Shown: positions 10,050 through 23,602 of the stretch, piece by piece | Layout of the letters: each line of letters starts with the position of its first letter | How positions within the stretch are numbered: position 1 is the stretch's first letter | Assembly (NCBI GenBank): GCA_038502055.1 | Contig: JAXRKN010000008.1 | Coordinates: forward strand, 1-64,000 | Reading direction: 5' to 3' | DNA length: 64,000 nucleotides | Source: Tanytarsus gracilentus | Lineage: Eukaryota; Arthropoda; Insecta; Diptera; Chironomidae | Notes under the pieces: model-generated | What the model was told of the DNA's origin: nothing | Seen by the model: the letters and a program-made list of their open reading frames with translations, nothing else | Database searches by the model: none | Made by a program: the position numbers and the translations under genes

Positions 10050-12049
10050 AAGAAAATTAATTCAAGTGATTTCTGATTTATCCGTCTAAGAAAAAGTTTC
10101 TTATTTTCGAAAAGTTTGCATCCTCGTCATTCATCGTTTTCTTTTCAGTACTTTTTTTTTGATTCGAGGTAACTTTTATTTCAAACCTTTGTTGTAGATT
10201 CTTCAAATTAATTTATTTCTCAAATTTTGTTCCGAAAAAAATAAACGAGCGATGCACGAAACATAAGCTTAAAAACATCTAAAAACACAAGGACGGTACT
10301 GTAATGATAAAAATGAAAATGATTTCTTAAAGAAAATCTTTACATACATAAAGTCTCGATTTCTTTTGAAAAAATAATTGAACCTGCATTATGGACAAAA
10401 AACAATCGAACATGTTTAAAGTTCATCTTCATTATCGGTAAAAAAACAGCATCAAAATCAATTGTTTTATTTTATAATGCAAATTTAATTGAGAAAAATA
10501 AAACTGAAAAAATATAAAATGAGTGTTATTTGAATTAAATAATTTACGGGAAGTTTGTTTATAAAATTAAATCAAAGACTTTTTGTGAAGGAATTAACCT
10601 TAAATCATCGATGGGAGAATCTAACGAATTTTGAAAATTTAAATAATATTTGATTTTATAAATTATCAGAAAAGGCTTTTTCTCTTCTGATTTGAAGCTT
10701 TCAAGAAAGGATTTTTGTACCTACGTCATATTTTTAAATCGATTGCTTAAAACGCTTAAGGATAATTTAATAATTTTCATGCCACTCATTAACCCAATTT
10801 CGTAGAAATAAATGCAAATCCTTTTTCTGTCAAAGTCGAACACTCAATTCAAGTTCAAGGATTCATTCATTCCAAGAACTATAATCATTGATTTACTTTT
10901 GCATTCGTTTAAGCACACGCGACTTTCCTTTTCCTTCAATAATATTTTTACAACTCTGATTTTTCCCTTATGCCATTCAACCATGCAATTGTTTTTCTTA
11001 GATGTGTGCTTATCCTTCCCGTTCTTCCAATCTCCAATCTACGCTACACTTTGAGCCGTTTATGTATTCATAAAAAAATATACAAAAAGCTAAGCTTTTT
11101 TAAACCAGTTTTCGTACACATATATAAAATTGGTAAGCACACTGGAAGAAGTATCATTTTGAAGCGAAAATTCGATCGAACTACACGTGCCTATGAGTAT
11201 TCTCTCTACTTAATTTTTTTCTGTGTTCTAGTTTTAAAAAAGAGTCATTAAAAAAGTTTTCCAATAAAAGTGATACAAAGTGAAACAATTTCGAGTGAAA
11301 TTAAGCACAATAAAAAAAATTGAAAGCTTTCCTGAAACTTTAGAAGTAACATTTTATTTTTTTCCTGGTGAGTGAAATTTTTATCTTTTGAAAATAAATT
11401 TTTAAATTCTTTAAAAAATTAATAATTTATTTTTTAAAAAAATCTTTTGCACTTTTTATTTGACTTAAAACTGAAAAAAAAATTAAATTTCATTCTATTT
11501 TTGATCTTGAAATTCACTTTATAATGTTTGTTGATCTCAACATCAAGACCATAAATGGTGTTGAAATTGAACAACTACTACTTTTTTCGGCCTTTGACGC
11601 CGTGTGCAGAGAATTTGTAAAAAACTAAAACAAAGAATTCAGAAAATTATAAGTTGTGTATAAGAAAAAGTTTTAAAGCCTAGCAAAAAAAAATTCTAGA
11701 AAACTTTTTAGACACTTTTTATTGGTGAATGAGAAAATAAATTATTTTTAACAGCTATAATCTACCTACGCAGTCTACAGAGCACAAAAATAAATGAATG
11801 AAATTACATTGAAGCCTCACATTTTCCCAAAAATGGTATGATCAGTCTTTATTTTAAAAAAAAGAGTCATAGACAATAGTCGTGCACATAACAATTCAAA
11901 TAAATTTAGAAATTAATCGCGAAACTTTATTTGAGTGAAATAAATATTGAGATCATTTTAGTAATAATTAAAAAGTGTGCAAAAACAACCAAAACGAAGA
12001 CGGTTGATGTCATTTTTTTTAAAGTATTTTTATAGCAAAAGAGTGGCAT
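10050..12049. other. CNOT2 3' UTR and intergenic
   Basis: Contains the CNOT2 3' UTR (AATAAA at 10240) and then AT-rich DNA. Short open frames at 10812-11251 have no family resemblance or splice signals. No gene is supported. Confidence 0.5.
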
Positions 12050-12122
12050 CTGCATATGGTCATAAAAAATTTCAATTTTCTCTCAATGAAATTTCTACTT
12101 GAATTTAAAACCATATGTGCAG
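12050..12122. mobile_element. 73 bp MITE-like hairpin with 8 bp target duplication
   Basis: Ends are an imperfect inverted repeat, CTGCATATGGT at the left and ACCATATGTGCAG at the right. It is flanked on both sides by the identical octamer AGTGGCAT (12042-12049 and 12123-12130). An 8 bp duplication is the hAT-superfamily length. No coding capacity. Confidence 0.5.
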
Positions 12123-12644
12123 AGTGGCATTGCCTATTCCTCGAATAACCTTGAATAAGTGCAATTGAGCCAAATTAAAAAGTTTTAAAAATCGATAACG
12201 GTTAAATTATATCTGAAAAAAATGGGACAAATCGAACTCAAAAATTTTATTACGACCCTTCCTTATTTTCATGTCAGTGTCTCGTGAATTCGTAAATTAT
12301 GTTTTGTATGGTTTAGAAGAAAATCCATCAATGTTGCGATGAAACTTTTTCGATTCGCTCGTGAAAGAAATTTTGTGAAAATCGTTAATATTCGTTTTTT
12401 GATTGTGCGGTACCAGTTCGCGACTGTCATCCGAAAAATTATGATAACTCTTTCTACTACAAAGTTTCTAGATCTAATATCTAATTTGAAAATTTCTTAT
12501 GAGAAAATTTCTGAGAACAAATTCAATCATAAAGTCTGAATTTGTTATGACAAATTAACTTAATTTTATAATTGATCACACACAAAAATGGACATTTTCA
12601 ATTATTGACTTCATCATTTTAGAACTAATCGAAACGAAAAAAAA

Positions 12645-15600
12645 ATGGGAGGTTTTGAACAACGTCCTTGGACGCCAACGAAGAGAAGGGGCCCGATTGC
12701 AGCTGAAGTTCAAAGCCCTGGTCCAGCATGTGTAACACTTCCGCAACTGTTAGGTAGCGTAAGCTTTTTTTGTTATGCGTGGGCGACCAAACATGATTCA
12801 TTAATTTGTCTCAACTCGCAATCGCTTTTGTCTCTATTAAAAATCTGAATTTATAATCTCGAATTAAATTGCAAATTATCATAAAAATTATCATAACATC
12901 ACTTTAAATGGGATTTTTGTGAACATCTAATTGACTCATTAAAATTTATTTTAAGGAACGAGAGTTGTCGAATCAAGAAAATCGGCAGCACCGGCATTTT
13001 CATTTGGGTCGCGTCATTCAAAAACTTTTAAAGGCTACGGTCCAGGACCAGCAAATTATAATATCAGTGGATTGGCAGCAAAGGGTAAAGATACGCCTCC
13101 TCAAATGTCGCTACAGTCTCGTTCGAAACCACCGAAAATTATCGAGACCCCAGCACCTGGTAAGTTTCATAATTTCAATTTTTTATTCAAGCGCTCTAAA
13201 CATTTGATAAATGTTCATTTTTGCAACAGGTGAATACCATATTGAAAAGTCAGATAAATATATTAAAGAGTCAGCTCCTAAATTTACTTTCGGGGTTAAA
13301 AAATATCCTTGCAACTCATCTCTTGACTCTCCAGGTATACGTTTTAAAGAATTAATAAGTGAGATTTTTTACAATTTTGTGAGAACCTGGTATTTTTTTT
13401 GTTAATTGAAAATTTGCGGTTATATAGTTTTGCGATAATTAAGAAGTATTTACACAGTAGTATTTTGAGAGTAGTTTTAGACACGTAATAAATATTTTAT
13501 GAACATTTTTTTATAAATTTTTATTCAAGTAGTAATTTTTTATCCACAATTTTATTTTGTTCAAGCACCAAATTTGTATGCGGTAGAAAAGACAAAGTTC
13601 GACAATACCCCTTCTTATAGCTTTGGCTCAAGAACTCACGTTCAAAAGCCTAATTCTGTCCCAGCTCCAAATTCATATGATGTGGACAAGGCAAAGGTTG
13701 ATCGCACCCCAGCATATAGTTTTGGCTCAAGAACTCACGTCGAAAAGCCGAATTTATTCCCAGCTCCAAACTCATATGAAGTGGAGAAGACAAAGGTTGA
13801 TCATACTCCAGCATTTAGCTTTGGCTCAAAAACTCACGTTGAAAAGCCGAATTTATTCCCAGCTCCAAACTCATATGAAGTGGAAAAGGCTAAACTTGAG
13901 CAAACGCCCGCATATAGCTTTGGCATTAAAACAAACATAGAGAAACCGAATTCATTCCCAGCTCCAAATTCATATGATGTGGAGAAGACAAAGGTTGATC
14001 ATACTCCAGCATATAGCTTTGGCTCGAAAACTCATGTTGAAAAGCCGAATTTATTTCCAGCTCCAAACTCATATGAAGTGGAAAAAGCTAAACTTGAGCA
14101 AACGCCCGCATATAGCTTTGGCATTAAAACAAACATAGAGAAACCGAATTCATTCCCAGCTCCAAATTCATATGATGTGGAGAAGACAAAGGTTGATCAT
14201 ACTCCAGCATATAGCTTTGGCTCAAAAACTCACGTTGAAAAGCCGAATTTATTTCCAGCTCCAAACTCATATGAAGTGGAAAAAGCTAAACTTGAGCAAA
14301 CGCCCGCATATAGCTTTGGCATTAAAACAAACATAGAGAAACCGAATTCATTCCCAGCTCCAAATTCATATGATGTGGAGAAGACAAAGGTTGATCATAC
14401 TCCAGCATATAGCTTTGGCTCGAAAACTCATGTTGAAAAGCCGAATTTATTTCCAGCTCCAAACTCATATGAAGTGGAAAAAGCTAAACTTGAGCAAACG
14501 CCTGCATATAGCTTTGGCATTAAAACAAACTTAGAGAAACCGAATTCTTCCGCTCCAAATTGTATGATGTGGGAAGAGGTTGATCATCTCCGGCTATAGC
14601 TTTGGCTCGAAAACTCATGTTGAAAAGCCGAATTTATTTCCAGCTCCAAACTCATATGAAGTGGAAAAAGCTAAACTTGAGCAAACGCCCGCCTATAGCT
14701 TTGGCATTAAAACAAACTTAGAGAAACCGAATTCATTCCCAGCTCCAAATTCGTATGATGTGGAGAAGACAAAGGTTGATCATACTCCAGCATATAGCTT
14801 TGGCTCAAAAACTCACGTTGAAAAGCCGAATTTATTTCCAGCTCCAAACTCATATGAAGTGGAAAAAGCTAAACTTGAGCAAACGCCCGCCTATAGCTTT
14901 GGCATTAAAACAAACATAGAGAAACCGAATTCATTCCCAGCTCCAAATTCATATGATGTGGAGAAGACAAAGGTTGATCATACTCCAGCATATAGCTTTG
15001 GCTCAAAAACTCATGTTGAAAAGCCGAATTTATTCCCAGCTCCAAACTCATATGAAGTGGAAAAAGCTAAACTTGAGCAAACGCCCGCCTATAGCTTTGG
15101 CATTAAAACAAACTTAGAGAAACCGAATTCATTCCCAGCTCCAAATTCGTATGATGTGGAGAAGACAAAGGTTGATCATACTCCAGCATATAGCTTTGGC
15201 TCAAAAACTCACGTTGAAAAGCCGAATTTATTCCCAGCTCCAAACTCATATGAAGTGGAAAAAGCTAAACTTGAGCAAACGCCCGCATATAGTTTTGGTG
15301 TGAAGGTCAATGTAGAAAAACCGAACGGAATTCCTGCGCCAAATTCGTATGAAGTTGAAAAATCAAATTTAACAAAACAAAGTCCTTGTTTTTCATTTGG
15401 TGTTCGTACGCCTCTGAAAAAATTAGAGAATACACCAAGTATGTTGAATGCACAAATCACTTTGCATTGTGGAATTACTTTTGAATATTTTTCAGGTCCA
15501 TTTGAGTATCAAAGCATAAAGTCTGTTTTTGATGGGCCATCTTATAGCTTCGGTAATATCAAGGTAAATCCTAACAATCGACCAGGTAAGACACACTAAG

Positions 15601-16462
15601 CACATTAGTTATAGAATAGGCACGTTAAAGTTACATTGCAGAGTGTGAAACAAGAAGTGTTACACCCACCTCTGAATTGGCTGACAGACAAACTGACATT
15701 GATGAAGATTTTGCTGCTATTACATCCGTAAAAAAATTCACATCAAGCACAAAGTCAAGCATGAAGACAAAAATAGTGCACAATAGAGCATAATTTATCA
15801 TTTTTTTAATTTTTTTACTAATTTATTTACTAAGTAAGTTATTCATCAGGTTCTCATGATATTTCAGTGTTTCTTTTTGGTGAAATTTTTGTCAAAATTC
15901 TGAAAAATTTGGCCAAAAAGAAAAAACACGGTGCACAGCTGTGGAGACTTTTTTGAAGTATGATCTTTTTTAACTTGTTAAAATAATTTATTTTAGCTGC
16001 AAACACGTATAAAATCCCATCAGTTTTAGGCTACAGTCGAGAAGGACACATTGTTTCAGCACCCGCGTTTTCACTAACAGGCAAACTAAAAAATAAACAA
16101 CCAGAAGGAGTCAAATTCCCCGCTCCCGGAACATACGATGCAAAGTAAAAAATCTAAACTCATCAAAATTCACAATTTTTAAATCATTATTTTAATCTTA
16201 AATGAATTTTTAGGTATGATTTCGTAAAAAATAAGTCTCCTGCATTCTCGATGGCATCAAGATTTGACATTCCCAGTGATAAACCCTTCTTACCTGGCCC
16301 TGGAAGTCACCGTCCAGGTAATCACTATTAATTTTTATTCTTCTGTAATTAATCAAATTTTTAATATTCATAGAAAAACTTAATCTCGGACATATTCCTT
16401 CTTACTCGTTCGGCATTAAGCACTCCGAGTATCTTGGATCTTTTAGGGAAATTCCAGCATGA
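12645..16462 (+). CDS. ODF3/SHIPPO (CIMAP-like) STPGP-repeat protein, frame broken once
   Basis: Exons: 12645-12753, 12956-13159, 13230-13334, 13566-15438, 15496-15585, then either 15997-16144, 16214-16317 and 16374-16462 or the terminal exon 15642-15793. The N-terminus (WTPTKRRGPIAAEVQSPGP, then PAFSFGSRHSK and GYGPGPANY) is that of outer dense fibre protein 3, a ciliary/sperm-tail microtubule inner protein family built on PGP-x-x-Y and PAYSFG motifs. The big exon holds 18 copies of a 33-residue unit (TPAYSFG...KPN.FPAPNSY) in alternating types. The exon lengths of the long form sum to 2722 nt, not a multiple of three, because a net 11 bases are missing around 14549-14597. There the frame passes from one reading frame to another; with normal repeat length the protein would be about 910 residues. 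AATAAA at 16611 is the likely poly(A) signal. Family assignment is firm; axonemal location is inferred. Confidence 0.85.
13574..15357 (+). repeat. Coding tandem array, 99 bp half-units in 198 bp higher-order units
   Basis: About 18 copies of a 99 bp unit. Two kinds alternate: one encodes EKTKVDHTPAYSFGSKTHV..., the other EKAKLEQTPAYSFGIKTN(I/L)..., giving a 198 bp higher-order repeat. Middle copies are almost base-identical, while the first three and last two copies are more diverged, as expected from recent unequal exchange. Confidence 0.9.
15642..15793 (+). CDS. Alternative last exon of the STPGP-repeat gene
   Basis: It has a good acceptor (cattgcag), continues in phase 1 from the donor at 15585, and stays open for 50 codons to a stop at 15791-15793. 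It encodes a tail without STPGP motifs (ECETRSVTPTSELADRQT... ending KTKIVHNRA). It lies within the intron that leads to exon 15997-16144, so using it gives a shorter C-terminus. It is not followed by a donor that would keep it internal. Confidence 0.55.
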
Positions 16463-19400
16463 AGAATGCAAAGCAAAGAACCCCCACTTCTTATCTAATG
16501 GTGCACGACAAATAACAAAAATTCTATTTTAACTTAACGCTTTCTGTGGCAACGATTTGAATATTTATTTTCAAAACTTAAATGTGATTGAAACATAATA
16601 TATTATGAAAAATAAAAAGTGGTATATGCTTGTACTAAATATTCTTGTTGAGATAAAAAACTTTTTTTTGCAGAAAATATTAGAAGGGTAAGCGATGAAT
16701 TTCATTTAAGTCATCAATCAATTAGAGATCCTTAATCCTAAACCAACTAGAATTCAAAGAGTTGCGAGAAAACTGGGGAAGTCGACGTATGTCAGTTTTT
16801 TCTAATGCTCTGTGACTTTAGAATTTTTGAATTATCAGCGAAATTGTTGTGGATTTAACTTAATTTTATCAAATATTTTTTAATCATTTCGATAAAATTT
16901 AATCAAAACTACTTTATACTAAGGTGGCACCTTAGAAGAGGTTACATAAAAGTTTTAGTAAGCAGTGGCACCTTATAACCAAAAAACAGGGTATTCGAAT
17001 GCATATGACTAGAAAAACTCCATCCCATTATAAATATTTCTAACAGTTAATTAGCATCAACAATAACTTAATTTCCCTCAAAAAACAAATGCCGTCGATG
17101 TAAAATTGTTAAAATTATTTCTCTATGTTTAGAAAACACCAAGTGCCGCATGCATGACAATATCAACAATAACACAAAAAATTTCAAACTCTCTCTCTTG
17201 AGTCACTGCCATTTTCAAACAAACCGTTTCTCTTGATAAACATTTTCTCTCACTGGCATGCGGCGCTATTCCACATTTTAGCACTTGGAACAGCGACACT
17301 GGAAGTTTTTTCCACATAAATTTCCAATTCATTTGTGAGAGCGTAAGAGAAGAAAAAAATTATTCTGTTCCTCATTTCGGAATCGCGTCGAAAGACGTAA
17401 AGACGTAAAGCGATTTCTTGCTACAATTTGCAGAGAAAAGAAAAAAGAAAAAAATATAAACTGCACTTTTTGCAAAAAAATAAGCGATTTTGTGGACTTA
17501 AAACCGTGTCATCAAATTACATTGCTACACGTTGGCAAGAATCGCTTTGAAAATCTCACAAAAGTGAAGAACAAAATTAAAATTTGTTTCTTATCAGAAG
17601 AAAAAGAGGATTTTTTTGATGTTGAGAAGAAATTTTGTTGTTGTTTTTTCGTGATGATACTGAAATCGCAATCGAATTGTTTTTGTGTGTCAAAAGTGCG
17701 AGGCAAATTGACAAGTGTGATATGAAATGTGATTTTGTTCTCTATGATTTTTTCCTATCCGCTTAAAGTAGCAAATTTTTTGGTGACAAAAAAGCAGCTT
17801 AAACTCTCACTCTCGATTTCCATATCAGCTCTGACTCATACTCCTCAGCTACGCTGACATTGTTGCGCGAGAGAAAAAAAGCTAAAAACTCATCATCGAG
17901 GAAAAAAACAACACAAAATTCCGAGAGAAGAAAAAAAATTTATGTAACTCATTTCGGAGAGTACACAAAAAATAAACGGCAGCCACAAAGAGTATGAGAC
18001 TGCTGCAAGCTGATTTATTTTTCTTTTAAATTATTACAATAATAGTTTTAACTTTGCATTGTCGGTTGAGAGAGACATCGAGGAGAGTAAATAGCCGATA
18101 ATTAAAATTCGATGAGGTAATTATTAATTACGTGTTAACGAGCCACCAATCTCGTATCTATGTGAGCACACGATTGACCTTTAACAACTCTGTTCCAATG
18201 TCTCTTGCGTCAATAATAATCATATGAATAAATCTACTGGCGAAAAATTCGGGTTTTGTGTACCTATGTGACAAACAAATTTAATTCTGGGAAAACTTAA
18301 AGCAAGTTTTTCTAGTATTTTTAGAGGAACTTTTTTACAAGTTTTTGATTTTTTCCCAGAATGGCCACAAATAATTCTTATTTTTTAACGAAATCCTCTT
18401 TTTTAAATATTAAAAATAATTTAAGGCAAAAGTGTCAAAAACACCTGTTTTTTCAAATCTCCTATTTTTGTAGTGAAAAATTTATGCTTAATAATTAATA
18501 ATTGTAAAAAAAATATATTATTTACGTTCTAAAAAGCAAAATTTTAAAAATAAAATTTATTTAAACTTTTTAAATTCAAAACCTCATAAACTTTTCTCAA
18601 CACACACCGCCGTCTACCAAGAGGGCTAGCCCCAAGGTCACAAATCGTCGCTTTTTACTTATCAAGTCGACGGTATTTATAAATATGGAAATTGCATGTG
18701 GCACAGTTCATGCAATTTCTCTCTCTCACTAAATTCGCCAAGCCGTTGCCAGAAAAAAAAATTATGTCGCAGAAAAGAGAATTGACTTTCATAAAAAAAG
18801 CCGGAAGTCGTTGGGCGTAGTTCAACCCTGATGACTTGAAAAAATCAGTCAGGTGATGAGTAAAATGTATCTCAAATCTTGAGGAATAAGGTCGTCGCGT
18901 CGATTTCTTATCAACTCATCTCGTTGACACCTCAAATTTGTGTTAATTTACATATTGTCAAAAATAAAAGTGACAAGTGAAGAAATTTCCTGACATGAAA
19001 AATTTATGTGTGTTTTGTGCAAAAAAAAGCTCGTAGGTGGCAATAAATTCATTAATTTTTATTGCCGAAAGGAAAAAAAATGTGAATGGTAGCATGTACG
19101 CGGTGTGGCAACAATTGAATGCTCTGACTTTTAATGATTTTTTCACAATATACACACACGATGGGGTGTGGAGACTGCAATATATCTTTTTAATGACCTT
19201 CAAGTCGCGTTAGATAATTTTCCACAAAACTTTTCTTTCGAGGAAAACTTTGAACGACAGATAAGAAAAAATAATTTGCCGATACGTAAAGAAAAATTTC
19301 ATTTGACACGCGTCAAAATTAATTATTAACTCTGATGATGTAAAAAGAACTAATGACTGAGGCGTTTTTACTGAAGAGTGACTTTGAATTTAAATATTTG

Positions 19401-22400
19401 CATGTTTAACGAATAGAACGCAGAATAAGGTTAAAGAGCTACTCTTAATACATATTTAATGACATTTCTGGCACCAAGTACAATACACGCAAGAAATGTA
19501 CAATATTCAAATTTTAAATTCTATTTTTGTGCATTCGGTTTTCTTCTGCTTGCATGTCCAATATTATTTTGCTTCTTTATTATTGGGTGCAAATGAAATA
19601 ATTTCGGTTGAGAAACTTAAGATTCTATTATTTAAAAGGAGATAATAACCTAGAAAATTTAAATAATTTTTGGTCTAAGCTTCTCACCCTCTGGCATCAA
19701 ATGTTTAGTGATATCTTAAATATATTAAATAATTAGAAAACCCAGGAAAACTAAAATTTTTATACAAAAAATTCAAAAATCAACCTTCGGAAAAGTTCGC
19801 ACATTAATTTAATTTCACATTTTATGATTTTTAAAAAAGTTTGAACTTGGTAAAATTTATAATTTCCTATCGATTTCAACCAAAAGTACACGCGCTGTCT
19901 CTCCCAAACTTCACATACGCGTAGTTTAGTTTATTCTTTGAGGCTTTAAAACATTCACAAGTCGAGACTGATATTTAAACAAAAATTTGTGAACACAAAC
20001 ACAAAAAGAAATCTTCAACCCGCGATCTGAAAACGACACTGAACAGATGTTAAATGAGTAAAATATTCACAATTATTTGTTTGTGCAACAATTTCGGTAA
20101 TTTAAATCTCGATGGATTTATTTTGCAATATAGTGTTGCATATTACGGAAGTGATATAACATTAGACTTTTACATTAAAGAAAGTCTTCTGACGCTTATC
20201 AGTAGCTGCCTTCGAAAGAGAGCAAAAAATTGGCGTGGGTCGAGCAAGAAAAATGAGAACAAAATTGATTTTGACATCAACCTTAAAAAGTTTATTTTCT
20301 CGCTGATTGTTGAAAAGTTTTCATCTCATTCGAAAAAAAGCAAACATGGAGTAAAATATAGAATTGTGCATTCATAAAACTTTTCTCTCCTTTCAACTTC
20401 CTTAAATGGTTGTCATGAACAGGAGTTTTCACTTAAATATTGACTATACAAACACAACATGCACATATAACACATACGAGATGTGAGAGAAAGGAAATGG
20501 CAACAGCTTGAAAACTTAATAAAAACTTTCCAAAGGGGAATTATAGAAATAATTGTGAGCATCCGAGCGTGTGAAACCGCAAAAAACTATATCGCTTATA
20601 CCGATGCCACACGCTTAAAATATTTTCAAATGATGATAAATTTTGCTCGCCTTCGACATGCGCTTAATTATTTTCGTCTTTGTGTCGTTATGAGTAAAAT
20701 GAAATAGACATAATGAAATTTTATTTGAGCATAAAATTTATTCGTGCTGTAACTTTTACACATACCCCCGATAAAAAAGATATTTTGGTCAACTTTTTCG
20801 TAATCTATGTGAAAACTTTCTTTTCTCCAATAAATTTCATACCGAAATGTTTCAATTATGTCATAAGATAACAACCAAACTATTTACCTTGTGCATCCTC
20901 TCACACCCATCCTAATGTAGACCTTCAATGTATCAAATTGGATCGATATTTAGGGCATCATCGAAAACATCCTCGAAATGAGTTTCATGTTCCTCATTCA
21001 CATTCTCATGAAGAAAGACAGTTTTCGGGTTTTTTTTTGTGTATACGGAAGAACTTCGAAAAGGATGTGATGCCTTTTATTTCCATTTTTTGCCGTTTTC
21101 ATTATCTGAGACCTATTTATGCATTTTACTTGTGTTTCATCCACGTGCCTCCTTCTTTTTTACGTAATTTCACAACACATTTTGACTCGCTCTTTTCTTT
21201 ATGACAGCATGACAACAAAAAATGCTCATTAATAATGCAAGATAAATTTACTGAAGAGTTGTTTTGTTTCAAATTTTTTCGACATTTGAAAATGTGTGGA
21301 AGTAAGGAAAAAAAAGTCTTGTCAAAACACAAGAAAGCTTCCTTAGACGTCAAAAGCTTTGCAAAGGTCTCTTTTTGGGTTTTTTCAATAGAAAGAAAAT
21401 AAGGGTTTCGAAAAGAATTTTTACAAAAAAAATTTGAAAAATGACACTTAAAATTTTGAACAAATTGAAATTTTCTATCATCCGACACTTTTGCTCCCAT
21501 TTTCATCTTTGCTGAAAGACATCAAAAATACTCGCAAATTTTTTATTTTCCGGTCTGCTATAAATATTTTTAAACCCATTTTACGTTAAAAAAATAGCTT
21601 AAGAATTTCGCAACTGTTCGACTAGCATTCGACGCCAATTTTCTCCCCAAGAATGCTTTAGAAAAATACACATAATCAAAAAAAATGTCTGAGAACAAAT
21701 TTTTCAGCGATGCAATGAGATGGAAAACTGAGTGTGGCCATGATAAGAAAAAAATCAGAGAAAAGTGTAATGAAGCGTAATTAATTACAAAACATGATCC
21801 GTTAATTCATGCGAATGTTTTATTTTTCAATAGGATAAATCTGCAAATTTGCAATATAATTTTGGCTGACAAGACGCAAATTTTCTTAACTTCGATAATT
21901 TCCATTGAATTCATTTGTCATAATAAGCAGTATTTTGTACTACATGAGCAGTAAGATCCAATCACCTGGAGTATTTCATGAAATGTAGGAAAGATCAACG
22001 AGTCAAGAAAAAATAAAAATCAATAGAGAGTCAGAAATTCTTTCCTCTTGGATGAGGAACGATGAAAAAAGCGTTAAAGTCAGAGGAGAAAAAATTACAC
22101 ATGGATAAAATCTTCATCCTTCCCTTTTCATTTCTTCTTTCAGCACGTTCGTGTGATGAACACCACCCTTATTTTCTGAAATAAAAAATGACGATTTCGA
22201 TGGAATTTCGGGGACAAACATTGAAATTTTTTAAAATCAATTTGAAATTATGCAATAAAAATAATTTAAAAACTTTTTTTAAATAAATTGAAACTATGAA
22301 AAAGTTGTACCCTCTTGATCACTCTAATTTCATCATCAAGATTGAAACTTATAAAAGCGGAAACGAAAATATCTCAAACTCTTCTTTTCGTATGTTGAAT

Positions 22401-23602
22401 GAATCTGAACATTGCATTGGGATATATAAAAAAGACAATCAGACAATCAAAGGAAAAATCACTAAAATCAATACCCAACTTATTGCAAAAAGCACTTTAC
22501 CATGGAAATGAAAACATGAATGTTAATGGAAATTGACAGTTTAAATGAAAGTAGAGGTGGATAATTATTTGGTTAAAAATTTTATATAAAAATAGATATT
22601 GACTTTTGATTATTTTCTCTTTTAATTCTACATGGGTCCTCTTTCTAGTAATACTTTTAAACCAACCTTAAACTTTCTGTATGAAACAGAAATTTTTTCA
22701 AAAATTAACTAGGTAATGTGACACGCAAAATTTTGTCCCTTTAAATAAGATGTAATTAAATTTCATGCGATGAGCTGTAAATTTTCACTCCATAGTTCAA
22801 CAATGAAAGCAAAATATCTGCAAATCATCAATTCAATAAAAGAACTCTGAGTGCTATCAAACTAAATTGAAATTGATTTTGTTCAAATAAAATTTTCTAT
22901 TAATATTTCAATCAAAATGCATCACGCTTGAAATGGGATTTAAATGGTGTATAAAATGAGTCATAAAAAAATTTATTTGGTATTAGTGGTATTTGGATTT
23001 GGTATTTTACAACGTGTATGGCTCTCAGGTATATTTTGACCCTGGTCAGACGCAAACCAGCGCAGCTTCCGTCCTTACCGTAGTTCTCGCGTCGGATACG
23101 CTACGACTCAAGAATTGCCGTTAGATGAATAAGGAAGATAACCCTATCCACCCGGCGATCGAATTACCTCACTTTGTGTTCTATGTAGAAGTTACTATTA
23201 ATTAATTGACACATCATTTCATTGGAGTTTGATTTGAGATCAAATGTTTCATATTTTTATTAATAACATATTTTATTTTAATTTTCAGATGGCGATCGTT
23301 CATCACCATGCAAGAGGAAAACTTGAAAAAAATCACAGTGCATGCAAAGTAAATTTAAGTGACTCACGATGTGTGTCGAGAATTCATAAAAACAAAGTTA
23401 ATAAACTCGACAAAACAGTAAATATATAATTAGATTTTAGACACACACTCGCATGGAGATGCCACGTGGAGTGCATTTATAAATAAATATGTAAATTTAT
23501 TTTAAAGTGAATCTCATCTTCGCATTTCAAAAATAATGCGCGAGTGAATAAATAAAAAAAATTAAAGTGATAAAATAATTTTGTAAAAATAAAGTCATTA
23601 AA
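16463..23602. other. Long intergenic region upstream of Plc21C
   Basis: About 7 kb of AT-rich DNA with no supported coding sequence. Open frames (e.g. 20054-20377, 21126-21506) are low-complexity, lysine/phenylalanine-rich and unrelated to known families. It probably holds Plc21C promoter and 5' UTR exons: an acceptor-like ttttcag ends at 23288. A GC-rich island lies at about 23035-23165. Confidence 0.45.

Noticed and set aside
10812..11251. Two overlapping plus-strand open frames
   Set aside because: Hydrophobic, low-complexity peptides in AT-rich DNA, no splice signals and no family resemblance.
20054..20377. 107-residue open frame
   Set aside because: Lys/Ser-rich chance frame in AT-rich intergenic DNA; no promoter or splice context.
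21126..21506. 126-residue minus-strand open frame
   Set aside because: Phe/Lys/Ser-rich composition as expected from random AT-rich sequence.
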